NCBI GenBank assembly: GCA_045546915.1
Contig: JAZQDU010000002.1
Coordinates: 1-13,868, forward strand
Direction of reading: 5' to 3'
Length of the DNA stretch: 13,868 nucleotides
Source: UMGS172 sp045546915
GTDB lineage: Bacteria > Bacillota > Clostridia > Oscillospirales > Acutalibacteraceae
Part shown: positions 6,231-13,868 of the stretch, in pieces
Position numbering within the stretch: position 1 is the stretch's first letter
Layout of the letters: every line of letters starts with the position of its first letter
The notes under the pieces: model-generated
What the model was told of the DNA's origin: nothing
The model's input: only the letters and a program-made list of their open reading frames with translations
Database searches by the model: none
Made by a program: the position numbers and the translations under genes

Positions 6231-7995
6231 ATATAAAGCCGGTGTGGATTATAAATCGTCGCTTGGCGACAAAGGTATTTTTGAACAAGCAAAGATAAAT
6301 GAACGTTTTTATGTCGGCGACCAATGGTATGGTGCTCAGGCCGGCAATACAAGACCGCTTGTCAGACGAAACGTAATTAAACGTATTGGCGAATACAAAA
6401 AGGCTGTTATAGGGTCGGCACCTATATCGGTTATTTATTCGGCAGAAGGTATACCTGATACAAGTGATATTACCGAGTCGAAAAAGGAATTTAAAAGCGG
6501 AATATTAGGCGGTCAAACAATTGAAAACTCTGTTCCCGATAATATTGAGATTTCGGTTATTATGAATGCTTTATCGGATTATTTTTCGACTACCGCCGAA
6601 CGAATTAAATTAAATGCAAAAAATATGGCTGTACTTGACAGAGCTTATACTTCGGGTACGGCTTTTTTATATACATATTGGGATTCGACCGTTAAGACCG
6701 GTCTTTATGCCGATGAAAGTAAAACAACGGCAATTGACGGTGACATTATGTGTGAAGTTCTTGACGTTGAAAATGTGAATCTTGGAGACCCGAATACTGA
6801 CGATATCCAAAGTCAGCCATTTATTATTTTTTCTCAGCGCAAAACAGTAGGCGAAGTAAAAAGAGAGGCTAAACGTTTTAAGCAAAAGTCTGATGAAATA
6901 AAGCCGGACAAGGCGGAAGCATACCTTATTAACTCAGGAGACCGTGGAGAAAATGAGCCGGAAAATTCTAAGAGAGTAACCGTACTTACAAAATTATGGA
7001 AAGAATTTAATGATAACGGTGAATATTTGCTTAAAGCAATACGAGTTACCGAAAACGCGGTTGTAAGGCCGGAATGGGATATGCAGTTACACCTCTATCC
7101 TATTGCAAAATTCACTTGGGAGCCAAGACGGTCGTGTGCTTACGGTGACAGCGAAATAACATATCTTATTCCTAATCAAATTGCAATAAACCGTGCGCTT
7201 ACTGCCACAGTTTGGGCAACCATGAATGCCGGTATGCCTAAAATGATTGTAAACCGCGATGCAGTAAGGACTAAAATAACTAACGACCCCGGACAGATTA
7301 TTGAAATTGACTCATCCGACCGCGATGTCACTTCGGTAATAAGTTATATGAATCCACCCTCATTTGCCGGTCAATTACAAAATTTTACAAACGATTTATC
7401 AAGCAATACGCTTTACGATTCAGGTGCTAATGACGCCGCATTAGGCAGTTTGAGACCCGACAACGCTTCTGCCATTGTGCAGGTAAGAGAGGCAGCATTA
7501 CAGCCTATGCAAATATATCAGAACAGATTTTACGACTACAACGAAGACATTGCCCGAATTTTCTGTGATTTTTGGCTCATGATGTACGGCAAGCGTTCAC
7601 TAAAAATAAAGGACAAAAACGGTGTTAATTATTTACCTTTTGATGCAGAGCGTTACAAAAACCTTGTTATTACCGCTAAGGTTGACGTTGGTGCTTCAAC
7701 TATGTATAGCGAGGCAGTTGTTATTTCAACACTCGGTGGTCTCTTAGAAAGCGGGATTATTACACCTGACCAATATCTCGAACGGTTACCAAACGGCATT
7801 ATTCCTGATAAATCAGGGCTTATCGAAGAACTTAAAACAAAGCAGCAACAACTTTCAAATGCACAATCCGACCAAAATAATGCAATGAAAAAGTTTGCTG
7901 AGCAATATCCTAAAGAGTATGCAGAGTTTACACAGTTGCCGCCCGAACAACAGCAAGAAATGATGAATCAATTAATGGGAGGTGCCGCAGTATGA
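6178..7995 (+). CDS. Portal protein (605 aa)
   Basis: The portal forms the ring at one capsid vertex through which DNA enters and leaves and to which the tail joins. The N-terminal segment ERFYVGDQWYGAQ followed by RPLVRRNVIKRI (about residues 41-66) is a recognisable portal feature. So are the long middle domain with a YPIAKFTWEPRRSCAYGDSE segment (about 303-322) and the stem/crown region with DYNEDIARIFCDFWLMMYG (about 455-473). The last 60 residues are Gln-rich and helical (a probable barrel or crown). Length is in the range of short-tailed phage portals, longer than typical siphovirus portals. The start is ATG 6178 or 6184; the AAGGAAGGAG run can serve either. It ends in an ATGA overlap with the next gene. 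Confidence 0.88.
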   Translation: MKMQNEKVKITPKEIFDEYKAGVDYKSSLGDKGIFEQAKINERFYVGDQWYGAQAGNTRPLVRRNVIKRIGEYKKAVIGSAPISVIYSAEGIPDTSDITESKKEFKSGILGGQTIENSVPDNIEISVIMNALSDYFSTTAERIKLNAKNMAVLDRAYTSGTAFLYTYWDSTVKTGLYADESKTTAIDGDIMCEVLDVENVNLGDPNTDDIQSQPFIIFSQRKTVGEVKREAKRFKQKSDEIKPDKAEAYLINSGDRGENEPENSKRVTVLTKLWKEFNDNGEYLLKAIRVTENAVVRPEWDMQLHLYPIAKFTWEPRRSCAYGDSEITYLIPNQIAINRALTATVWATMNAGMPKMIVNRDAVRTKITNDPGQIIEIDSSDRDVTSVISYMNPPSFAGQLQNFTNDLSSNTLYDSGANDAALGSLRPDNASAIVQVREAALQPMQIYQNRFYDYNEDIARIFCDFWLMMYGKRSLKIKDKNGVNYLPFDAERYKNLVITAKVDVGASTMYSEAVVISTLGGLLESGIITPDQYLERLPNGIIPDKSGLIEELKTKQQQLSNAQSDQNNAMKKFAEQYPKEYAEFTQLPPEQQQEMMNQLMGGAAV

Positions 7996-8348
7996 CAGTT
8001 AAAGATATAACTGAAAAAGCATTGACCCTGCTTGGATACAACGATATGAACGGAAATACTGCAGATGCAAGATTTCAAGTGACAGCATTAAATGCGGTTA
8101 ATTTTGTTTTTGCAGATTTATTTTACTGCCTTAATGACACAGGATTTAAAGAACTCGGCAAACTTTCCGAAGAAATAGACCTGCCTGAACGTGTTTTAAA
8201 TGATGTTATGCCGTATGGTGTTGCTTCGTTTATTGCTAAAAACGTTGGTGATGGCGAAAATCAACAGTTTTTTGCACAAATGTATAACACAAAAAGGCGG
8301 TCGGTGTCTGTCGGAAGCAAGATACAAGACATTATTCCAACACCGTAA
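7992..8348 (+). CDS. Probable head-to-tail adaptor / head completion protein (118 aa)
   Basis: The protein begins MTVKDITEKALTLLGY and is mostly helical, with a central ALNAVNFVFADLFY helix. It ends in a basic segment (NTKRRSVSVGSKIQ) and a short proline tail. A small helical protein directly after the portal, starting with a helix-LLGY motif, fits the adaptor proteins that dock below the portal ring and seal the packaged head. It starts within the portal stop codon (ATGA, 7992-7995), indicating translational coupling and a matched amount. The role is inferred from position, size and the N-terminal pattern. No structural motif proves it. Confidence 0.6.
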   Translation: MTVKDITEKALTLLGYNDMNGNTADARFQVTALNAVNFVFADLFYCLNDTGFKELGKLSEEIDLPERVLNDVMPYGVASFIAKNVGDGENQQFFAQMYNTKRRSVSVGSKIQDIIPTP

Positions 8349-8359
8349 GGAGTGATATA

Positions 8360-10516
8360 ATGATACCTTTTATTAATAGTAATGGTCGCAGAAGTTTACG
8401 TATTCCCGCCTTATCGGGCGGTGTGAACAAACGTGACGGTGTTTCATTGATACAGGATAATCAGTTAAACGAAGTTTTGAATATGTGGTACAAAGACGGT
8501 CTGCTAAAAACAAGACCGTCTTTGCACTTTAACGGAAATTCAGAAACAAGACTGCTCAGTATAGATGGTGCAGAAGTTTTAGATGTAAAAGTATTTGATG
8601 AAATACGATTAACGGCAAGCAGCCAATATTTAAATGATTCGTTATGCACGTTTCTTGTTATTAAATATAAATCAAAAGGAAAATACTTTTTACAGCCGTG
8701 GCTTTTATTTTTTGAAGATACAGATTTAAAGCTTGAAAGCGTTTCATGCGATGAAGATGTTTCTTTTTTTGCATATGCTTTTGGCAAAGATATATACATG
8801 TTCGTTTCAGGTGAAAATGTAAAGAAGATATATAAATTTGATACTCACGGTCGGCAAACGGTTATAACTGATGAAGATATGTATGCACCGCTTGTGATGA
8901 CAAATGGGAAACCTTGTGTACAAGGCGGAGACCAAATATACGGATATAATCTCTTGACGGGGTATTACAAAGCGGAATATTCAATGGTTGATTTGGATGA
9001 AGAAGAAAATTTACTTTTTTTTAATTTGGTTCATCCAGTGAAGAATACAAACGAAAATAAGGCTTTAAATTATGCTTTAAATAAAAGAGTCAAAGCAGAG
9101 TATACGAATATTAATGGTGAAACATTCACACATGAAGTGATTATTAATGAAAATGGAAATGGACAAGAATCAACATCCGGTGAAGACAATCTTTGCATGA
9201 GTGTATATGATAACCAAGTTAGGTTTTTTGAGTTTAATGATAATGGTATTGGTACATCGGTCAAAATCACTAAAAACGAATTTGTTAAGAACAACCTTGT
9301 TATCACTGCACCGGGACCATATGATGAAGCACAAAAGAAAAAAATTTTTGATATGACCACGGCCGTATGGTTCGGCGGCAGTGCTTACGGTATGCACGGT
9401 GGCAGTCGATTGTTTTTAGGTGGCAATAAAAACGGTGACGAACAAGCACTTATTGTATGGAGCGACCTTAACAATCCGTTGTATTTTTCAGAAAACAATT
9501 ATACCTACGTCGGTAACAAAGCACAAGGTATTGTTGCTTTCGGTAGGCAAGATGCAAGTCTTGTGATTTTAAAAGAACACGAAATATATGCTACACAGTA
9601 TCAAGCTAACGATAGTGTGACGAGTGAAGACTTAATGAACCAAACGGTTGTTGATTTATCGACACAGATGGCATATTTCCCTATGACACAAATACATTCT
9701 CGTATAGGATGCGATTCTGCAGATAGCGTTCAAGTTTGCAAAAATCGCCTTGTATGGCGTTATAACAATAAGGTTTATTCTCTCACCAATCAATCACAAT
9801 ACAATGAAAAAAACGTGTTTTCCGTATCGGAAATGGTTGGTACATTAGAGGGCGAAGAATGTTTATCTGCCGACTGTTTCGGCCACTACCTTCTTTTTTC
9901 AGGTGAAAAGGCTTACGTTATGGACTACAATTCTTACGGATATAACTACGTTGCCTCTTATCAAAAAAATGAAGATGCAAACGTGAAAATCCCGTGGTAT
10001 ATTTGGGAATTTTCGTTCACGCCCGTTGCAGTTGTTCAAGGTTTAAACTCCTGGTTGGGATTAATTCGGTCTATTAAAAGTGGTAATCACGCTGTTGTTG
10101 ATGTTGTTTCGATGGAAGAAAGAACTGAAGGGTATGATTATTTAGCTGACGTTAACGGTGTATATTATACCGAAAGCATAATATCACCTATTAAATCTTA
10201 TTTACGCTCAAAGCTCTATGATTTTGGTCTGCCTTCACATTTTAAGACCGTTAATTTGGTGAATATAACCTTTGGCAATAATCACGGTGAGGTTATCAAC
10301 ACAAGGTTTATTTCGGAAGCTGACACTTACGATGAGCATACAACAAGGCTTGTAGAATCTGAAAAGGATATGCGTTCACCTAAACATCTTAATTGCAAAC
10401 GTTTTATGCCGTCGACAAGGGCAATCACAAGGTTTGGATTTGAGGTTGAGTGCGAAGGTGAACTTTCTATTGAAGCTGTAACTTTAGAATACAGAATGTT
10501 AGGAGGAGCAAGATGA
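8360..10516 (+). CDS. Nozzle/propeller-like tail protein (718 aa)
   Basis: The N-terminus carries GGVNKRDGVSLIQDNQL followed by NMWYKDGLLKTRPSL (residues 20-55). This resembles the G-x-N-x-R-D...N-Q-x-x-x-x-x-N...D-G-x-L-x-x-R-P pattern near the start of podovirus tail nozzle proteins such as T7 gp12 relatives. The remainder is strongly beta-rich with repeated short strands, including GMHGGSRLFLGGNKNG and IVWSDLNNPLYF (about 344-377), suggestive of a beta propeller. No transmembrane or enzyme motif is visible. AAGGAG (8347-8352) lies 7 bases before the ATG. It follows the adaptor directly and overlaps no gene, matching the adaptor-nozzle order of short-tailed phages. The alternative is a tail-hub or stabilisation protein. 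Confidence 0.6.
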   Translation: MIPFINSNGRRSLRIPALSGGVNKRDGVSLIQDNQLNEVLNMWYKDGLLKTRPSLHFNGNSETRLLSIDGAEVLDVKVFDEIRLTASSQYLNDSLCTFLVIKYKSKGKYFLQPWLLFFEDTDLKLESVSCDEDVSFFAYAFGKDIYMFVSGENVKKIYKFDTHGRQTVITDEDMYAPLVMTNGKPCVQGGDQIYGYNLLTGYYKAEYSMVDLDEEENLLFFNLVHPVKNTNENKALNYALNKRVKAEYTNINGETFTHEVIINENGNGQESTSGEDNLCMSVYDNQVRFFEFNDNGIGTSVKITKNEFVKNNLVITAPGPYDEAQKKKIFDMTTAVWFGGSAYGMHGGSRLFLGGNKNGDEQALIVWSDLNNPLYFSENNYTYVGNKAQGIVAFGRQDASLVILKEHEIYATQYQANDSVTSEDLMNQTVVDLSTQMAYFPMTQIHSRIGCDSADSVQVCKNRLVWRYNNKVYSLTNQSQYNEKNVFSVSEMVGTLEGEECLSADCFGHYLLFSGEKAYVMDYNSYGYNYVASYQKNEDANVKIPWYIWEFSFTPVAVVQGLNSWLGLIRSIKSGNHAVVDVVSMEERTEGYDYLADVNGVYYTESIISPIKSYLRSKLYDFGLPSHFKTVNLVNITFGNNHGEVINTRFISEADTYDEHTTRLVESEKDMRSPKHLNCKRFMPSTRAITRFGFEVECEGELSIEAVTLEYRMLGGAR

Positions 10517-10517
10517 T

Positions 10518-11525
10518 ATGGCTACGTCTATTGAACAATTACTTAAACAACAAAGGAAGGCATTAGCAGGTCAAAAAAACAAAGATATTAAAAGTAAAGA
10601 AGAAGAATTTAATTTAAATGTCGGTGCACTTGAGGACAATTTTAATGCTGAAACTGCCCAGACCGAACAAAAATACAATGAACTTTATGACCAAAATGCT
10701 GTAAACCGAATAGTTAACGAGCGCAAAATAGCCGAAAATATGGCAAACTCAGGTCTTACCGACTCAGGGCTTAACCGTACGCAACAGACTGCCAATCAAC
10801 TTAGTTATTCTAATACAAATAACCAAATAAGCATCGAAAAACAAAAGGCTATTGATACACTTGCTCTTGCTATGAGAAACAAACGAACAGAACTTGAGAT
10901 TAAAAAGAATCAGGACATTGCTTCCATTGAATCGGGCTATGAGCAATTGGCCATGCAAAACGCTGTAAGTGCCCGTAATGCGGAGCTTGATGCAGAGGTA
11001 ATGGCGAGTCAGAATGCAGCACAACGTAAAGAGCAAATGTATGATGACTATTATGGCAGCGGTGGTGTGCTTGAGTTTTTAAATGAAACTAAAGAGGTAA
11101 AAGACGAGTATGGTGATGTTATAAGTGAAGAACCGTTGCATAGCGATAAAGAAAAGGCAGACCGTGTTTTAGGGTGGATGGATTTGTATATTGATGATTA
11201 TACAAACCAAACTTCCGTCAAAGAAATAGAAAGCATTCTTTCAAAACTTCCTGATAACATAAAAGTAACGGTTAGAAATGAATTAAATAAAAGAGGCCTT
11301 TTCTTCTATGATGAAACGCCGGCAGTAAAAGCGTTTATGGATAAACTGCCCTCTGGTTATGAGTTTTATACAATATGGGCGCGAAGAGATGACATTAGAA
11401 GTAAATATATAGACAACCGCGGTGGTGGTTATAAAAAATATGTTGAAGATATGATAGAGCAGGACAAAAGTCTTACGGAAAACGATATTGCTACAATTTT
11501 GCAAATTCTCAAAGATGATATTTAA
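10518..11525 (+). CDS. Coiled-coil virion (internal/ejection) protein (335 aa)
   Basis: Residues 1-175 are highly charged, rich in Gln/Asn/Ala, and almost entirely helical or coiled coil. They contain the conserved signature NMANSGLTDSGLNRTQQTA (74-92), which I recall from virion-associated proteins of other Firmicutes phages. After a YDDYYGSGG hinge (175-183), the second half (190-335) is a separate, acidic mixed domain. There is no signal peptide or transmembrane helix. AGGAGG (10501-10506) precedes ATG 10518, one base after the previous stop. Position between the nozzle and the giant protein fits an internal virion or ejection protein as in T7-like phages, but this is inference; a tail-associated chaperone is possible. 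Confidence 0.5.
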   Translation: MATSIEQLLKQQRKALAGQKNKDIKSKEEEFNLNVGALEDNFNAETAQTEQKYNELYDQNAVNRIVNERKIAENMANSGLTDSGLNRTQQTANQLSYSNTNNQISIEKQKAIDTLALAMRNKRTELEIKKNQDIASIESGYEQLAMQNAVSARNAELDAEVMASQNAAQRKEQMYDDYYGSGGVLEFLNETKEVKDEYGDVISEEPLHSDKEKADRVLGWMDLYIDDYTNQTSVKEIESILSKLPDNIKVTVRNELNKRGLFFYDETPAVKAFMDKLPSGYEFYTIWARRDDIRSKYIDNRGGGYKKYVEDMIEQDKSLTENDIATILQILKDDI

Positions 11526-11542
11526 TAACAAGGAGTTTAAAT

Positions 11543-13868
11543 ATGTCAAGACTAAGTGATGTATTATCTAAAATCGGAAATATGGAAACAGTTTCCGCAA
11601 AACCTGAAAGCAGAATGAAATCCGTTCTTGGCAATATTAAGTCGTTCAGTGTTGATGTTGATGATAATTACATTAATGCTTTTAATCGTGATTATAATAA
11701 ATTTGTCACAGATTACACTTCGGAATCTGCCAATACTTCTTATGGCAATGCGAGTGCAATAGCCGATAAATATGATAAAAGCGGACAAGATTTACTAACG
11801 AGATTAAATAAGATAAAAGCATATATTAACAGCAATTCTCAAAACATGACCGGGCAGGAACGGCAAGAATATAGTTCGTATTTTAACTCTGTGCGAAGTG
11901 GTATTGAGGATGTTAAAAAAGCGACTAAAACAAATGCGGAATTTTTCTCTCGTTGGGAGACTGAGGAAGATTATAACCAAGCGGTACGTGCAGTTGAGTA
12001 TAACAATAAATATTCTAATATGCCATATAATGAACTTAAAAATGCTGTTTCAAATCTTGATGACAGTGAAGAAAAAACTTGGCTTGCTCAAAACATGTAT
12101 AACATTTTTAAGAATAATCCTGATTTTAATAAGTATGTTGAGTTAGGAAAAAATGCAAGTAATCCCGATGTTCAATATTTCGTAGATTATGAAACAGAAT
12201 ATAGCGCACTTCTAGCACAAGCTAGGAGTGGCGATGACATTGCTTACGGAAAAATAGAAGAACTTTACAATAACAAACAAAAGATAAATAATCCATTGAA
12301 ATTTTATATGGATTATGCTGTAAACACCGAGGATGCAAGACAATATACAATTGGCGTTGCTACAGATTCAGTTGGTAAAGATTTCTACAAATATATTGAA
12401 GACGGAGATAGTAAATGTTGGAATCAAATTAACAACGAAGAGTATGAAATTTATTTGTCAATACTTGGAGAAGACGGTACCGATGCCGCCATGAACTATC
12501 TTGATTCGTTAACTCTTACCCTTCAAGCACGTCAAGATAATGAGACGGCTGAAAAAATTGACAACTTTTTAAACCAATATGAAGGTGGTAAGGGTTGGTT
12601 GGTTAACGCAGGTATTACGCTTGCCACGATACCTGCAAAATCAATCGGAGATACGTTTTCTTTTGTGGACAATGTTGCGGATTATATTACAAAAGGTAAA
12701 ATTAATCCATATAGCAGCATAAATAACTCGAGACGTGGCGCAAACGCTTTCAGAAGCGGTATTATTAGAGAAATCGAAGACAATTCAAGTTTTCAACTCA
12801 TGGGAAAAAATGTCTTGGCTGAAGTTTACAATATAGGCGTTTCAACCTTGACAAGCATAACCGGTGCCGCGCTTATGGGACCTGCTTATAGTGTTTTTGC
12901 CGGTATGTCTTCTGCTGCCGATACCGCAGAAGACATATACAAACGCGGTGGCAACGTTCATCAAGTGTTTTGGGGTGGTATTGCCGCAGGTGCGACAGAA
13001 ATGGCACTTGAACACTGGTCATTAGAAAAATTGCTTAATAAAGACATTCCTTTGAGAAATGTTAAAGAGTGGACTTTTAACCTATTGAAACAAGGTGGAT
13101 TTGAGGCAAGCGAAGAAATATTTACAGAGATTGCCAACAAAATTTCCGACGGTTTAATAATGCAGGATAAATCCCAATTTAACATAAGAGTTAAAGAACT
13201 GCTTAAAGAAAACCCGAACATATCTAAAAAGGAAGCAAAGAAAAGAGCCTTAATGGAAAATTTATATGATGTTTTATGGGCGGGTATTGGCGGTTTTGCT
13301 TCGGGTGTTCCCGGTGGTGCAATATTCGGCGGTAAATATCTTGCTACTAATAAGGCTATCGATACGCAAATAGGTTCACAACTTAAAAATGTTGGAGCTG
13401 ATATTGAGGGGATTTTTGAGTATGCAAAAGGCATCAATAAAGATGGTGTTGTTAAAGGCATTCTTAAAAAGAGCACACCTAACAATATATCTGACTTAAA
13501 TTTGGGACAGTTATATAGTGCTGTTAACGATGACATAAAATCTCGATTTGAACAAGCTAAGTCGGTCAATGATGTTAAAAGTATATACAATGAAATTTCA
13601 AGCAAAGATTATGGTGACGGCATTTTAAAAACTGCCAATCGCTATGCTGAAGAGTTTACTAAAAAGCACTCCTCTCTTTATGAATCAGACACAAGTTTTA
13701 TCAAAAAAACAGAAGATATTACGGAAACGGGAATTAAGTCAGCAAACGAGGTGGTTGACAGTAATAATTTGAACAATTATAATAACTCAAGAGGTGAGAA
13801 TCATGGAAACCAAGAAAATCACAACACCCAAGTACTGGGAAGAAGAACGATTTCAACCCATGGTGGAA
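11543..13868 (+). CDS. Giant virion-associated / ejection protein (partial, at least 775 aa)
   Basis: The frame is open from ATG 11543 to the window end with no stop. AAGGAG (11530-11535) is well placed. Residues 1-330 are helical and rich in Asn/Tyr/Asp, beginning MSRLSDVLSKIGNMETVS. Several Gly/Ala-rich hydrophobic segments follow: about 351-370, 424-454 and 473-490, and 577-597 (WAGIGGFASGVPGGAIFGG). These could insert into the host membrane during DNA ejection. Near 740-770 the sequence becomes Asn-rich and linker-like. Very large proteins with this layout close the virion module of gut short-tailed prophages, and often carry C-terminal enzyme or toxin domains; that end is outside the window. 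Ejection or internal protein is the best call, and tape-measure-like is less likely. Confidence 0.6.
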   Translation, partial: MSRLSDVLSKIGNMETVSAKPESRMKSVLGNIKSFSVDVDDNYINAFNRDYNKFVTDYTSESANTSYGNASAIADKYDKSGQDLLTRLNKIKAYINSNSQNMTGQERQEYSSYFNSVRSGIEDVKKATKTNAEFFSRWETEEDYNQAVRAVEYNNKYSNMPYNELKNAVSNLDDSEEKTWLAQNMYNIFKNNPDFNKYVELGKNASNPDVQYFVDYETEYSALLAQARSGDDIAYGKIEELYNNKQKINNPLKFYMDYAVNTEDARQYTIGVATDSVGKDFYKYIEDGDSKCWNQINNEEYEIYLSILGEDGTDAAMNYLDSLTLTLQARQDNETAEKIDNFLNQYEGGKGWLVNAGITLATIPAKSIGDTFSFVDNVADYITKGKINPYSSINNSRRGANAFRSGIIREIEDNSSFQLMGKNVLAEVYNIGVSTLTSITGAALMGPAYSVFAGMSSAADTAEDIYKRGGNVHQVFWGGIAAGATEMALEHWSLEKLLNKDIPLRNVKEWTFNLLKQGGFEASEEIFTEIANKISDGLIMQDKSQFNIRVKELLKENPNISKKEAKKRALMENLYDVLWAGIGGFASGVPGGAIFGGKYLATNKAIDTQIGSQLKNVGADIEGIFEYAKGINKDGVVKGILKKSTPNNISDLNLGQLYSAVNDDIKSRFEQAKSVNDVKSIYNEISSKDYGDGILKTANRYAEEFTKKHSSLYESDTSFIKKTEDITETGIKSANEVVDSNNLNNYNNSRGENHGNQENHNTQVLGRRTISTHGG
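13803..13868 (+). CDS. Possible overlapping gene start inside the giant ORF (partial)
   Basis: An ATG at 13803, in a different frame, follows GAGGTGAG (13791-13798) by 4 bases. It reads METKKITTPKYWEEE and continues RFQPMVE to the window end with no stop. It looks protein-like, while the giant ORF is low-complexity here. It may be the next gene overlapping the giant ORF's 3' end, or chance. The window is too short to decide. Confidence 0.3.
   Translation, partial: METKKITTPKYWEEERFQPMVE

Noticed and set aside
12961..13605. 214-aa minus-strand ORF opposite the giant protein
   Set aside because: It lies wholly antisense to a continuous, well-initiated + frame. Its composition (Ser/Leu/Pro-rich) is typical of an antisense shadow.

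Overview
This window is a block of bacteriophage (probably prophage) genes, all on the + strand and tightly packed. It comes from a low-GC Gram-positive host, most likely a gut Clostridia (Oscillospiraceae-like) bacterium. That host guess is inference. It rests on strong AAGGAG-type ribosome binding sites, AT-rich codon use, TTG/GTG starts, and proteins that resemble those recurring in gut Firmicutes prophages. No rRNA, tRNA, CRISPR array, insertion sequence, integrase or attachment site is visible.

Left part (1-1955): the end of an early/middle accessory module. It holds a two-helix membrane peptide, a small protein resembling DUF6948, a protein whose N-terminal part is 37 Gly-X dipeptides (X = Asp, Ser or Tyr) encoded by a hexanucleotide microsatellite, an unrecognised 102-aa protein, and a 143-aa helix-turn-helix protein with a sigma-70-region-4-like C-terminus. 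The last resembles ArpU/DUF1492-type late regulators, which are commonly found just upstream of the terminase genes.

Middle (1956-2231): a 276-bp non-coding control region. It has two TGGGAA boxes exactly 11 bp apart, a TATGAT -10-like element, and then a roughly 200-nt leader that can form several hairpins. One is terminator-like. One CCTGCT element can pair with any of three AGCAGG copies, the last of which lies in the terS ribosome binding site. This is the best candidate here for undescribed regulation.

Right part (2232-13868): the packaging and virion module. The order is small terminase, large terminase, a small membrane protein, scaffold, major capsid protein, a strong intrinsic terminator, a 61-aa protein, portal, head-tail adaptor, a 718-aa nozzle/propeller-like tail protein, a 335-aa coiled-coil virion protein, and a very large protein (at least 775 aa, cut by the window end) with Gly/Ala-rich hydrophobic segments. 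No tail tube, tape measure or sheath gene is seen, so a short-tailed (podovirus-like) particle is the best reading. Placing scaffold and capsid upstream of portal differs from the usual terL-portal-scaffold-capsid order.

Working together: the HTH protein probably switches on the late promoter just downstream of its own gene. Terminases cut DNA and pump it through the portal into a scaffold-built capsid. The adaptor and nozzle close the head and form the tail. The coiled-coil and giant proteins are probably internal or ejection proteins.
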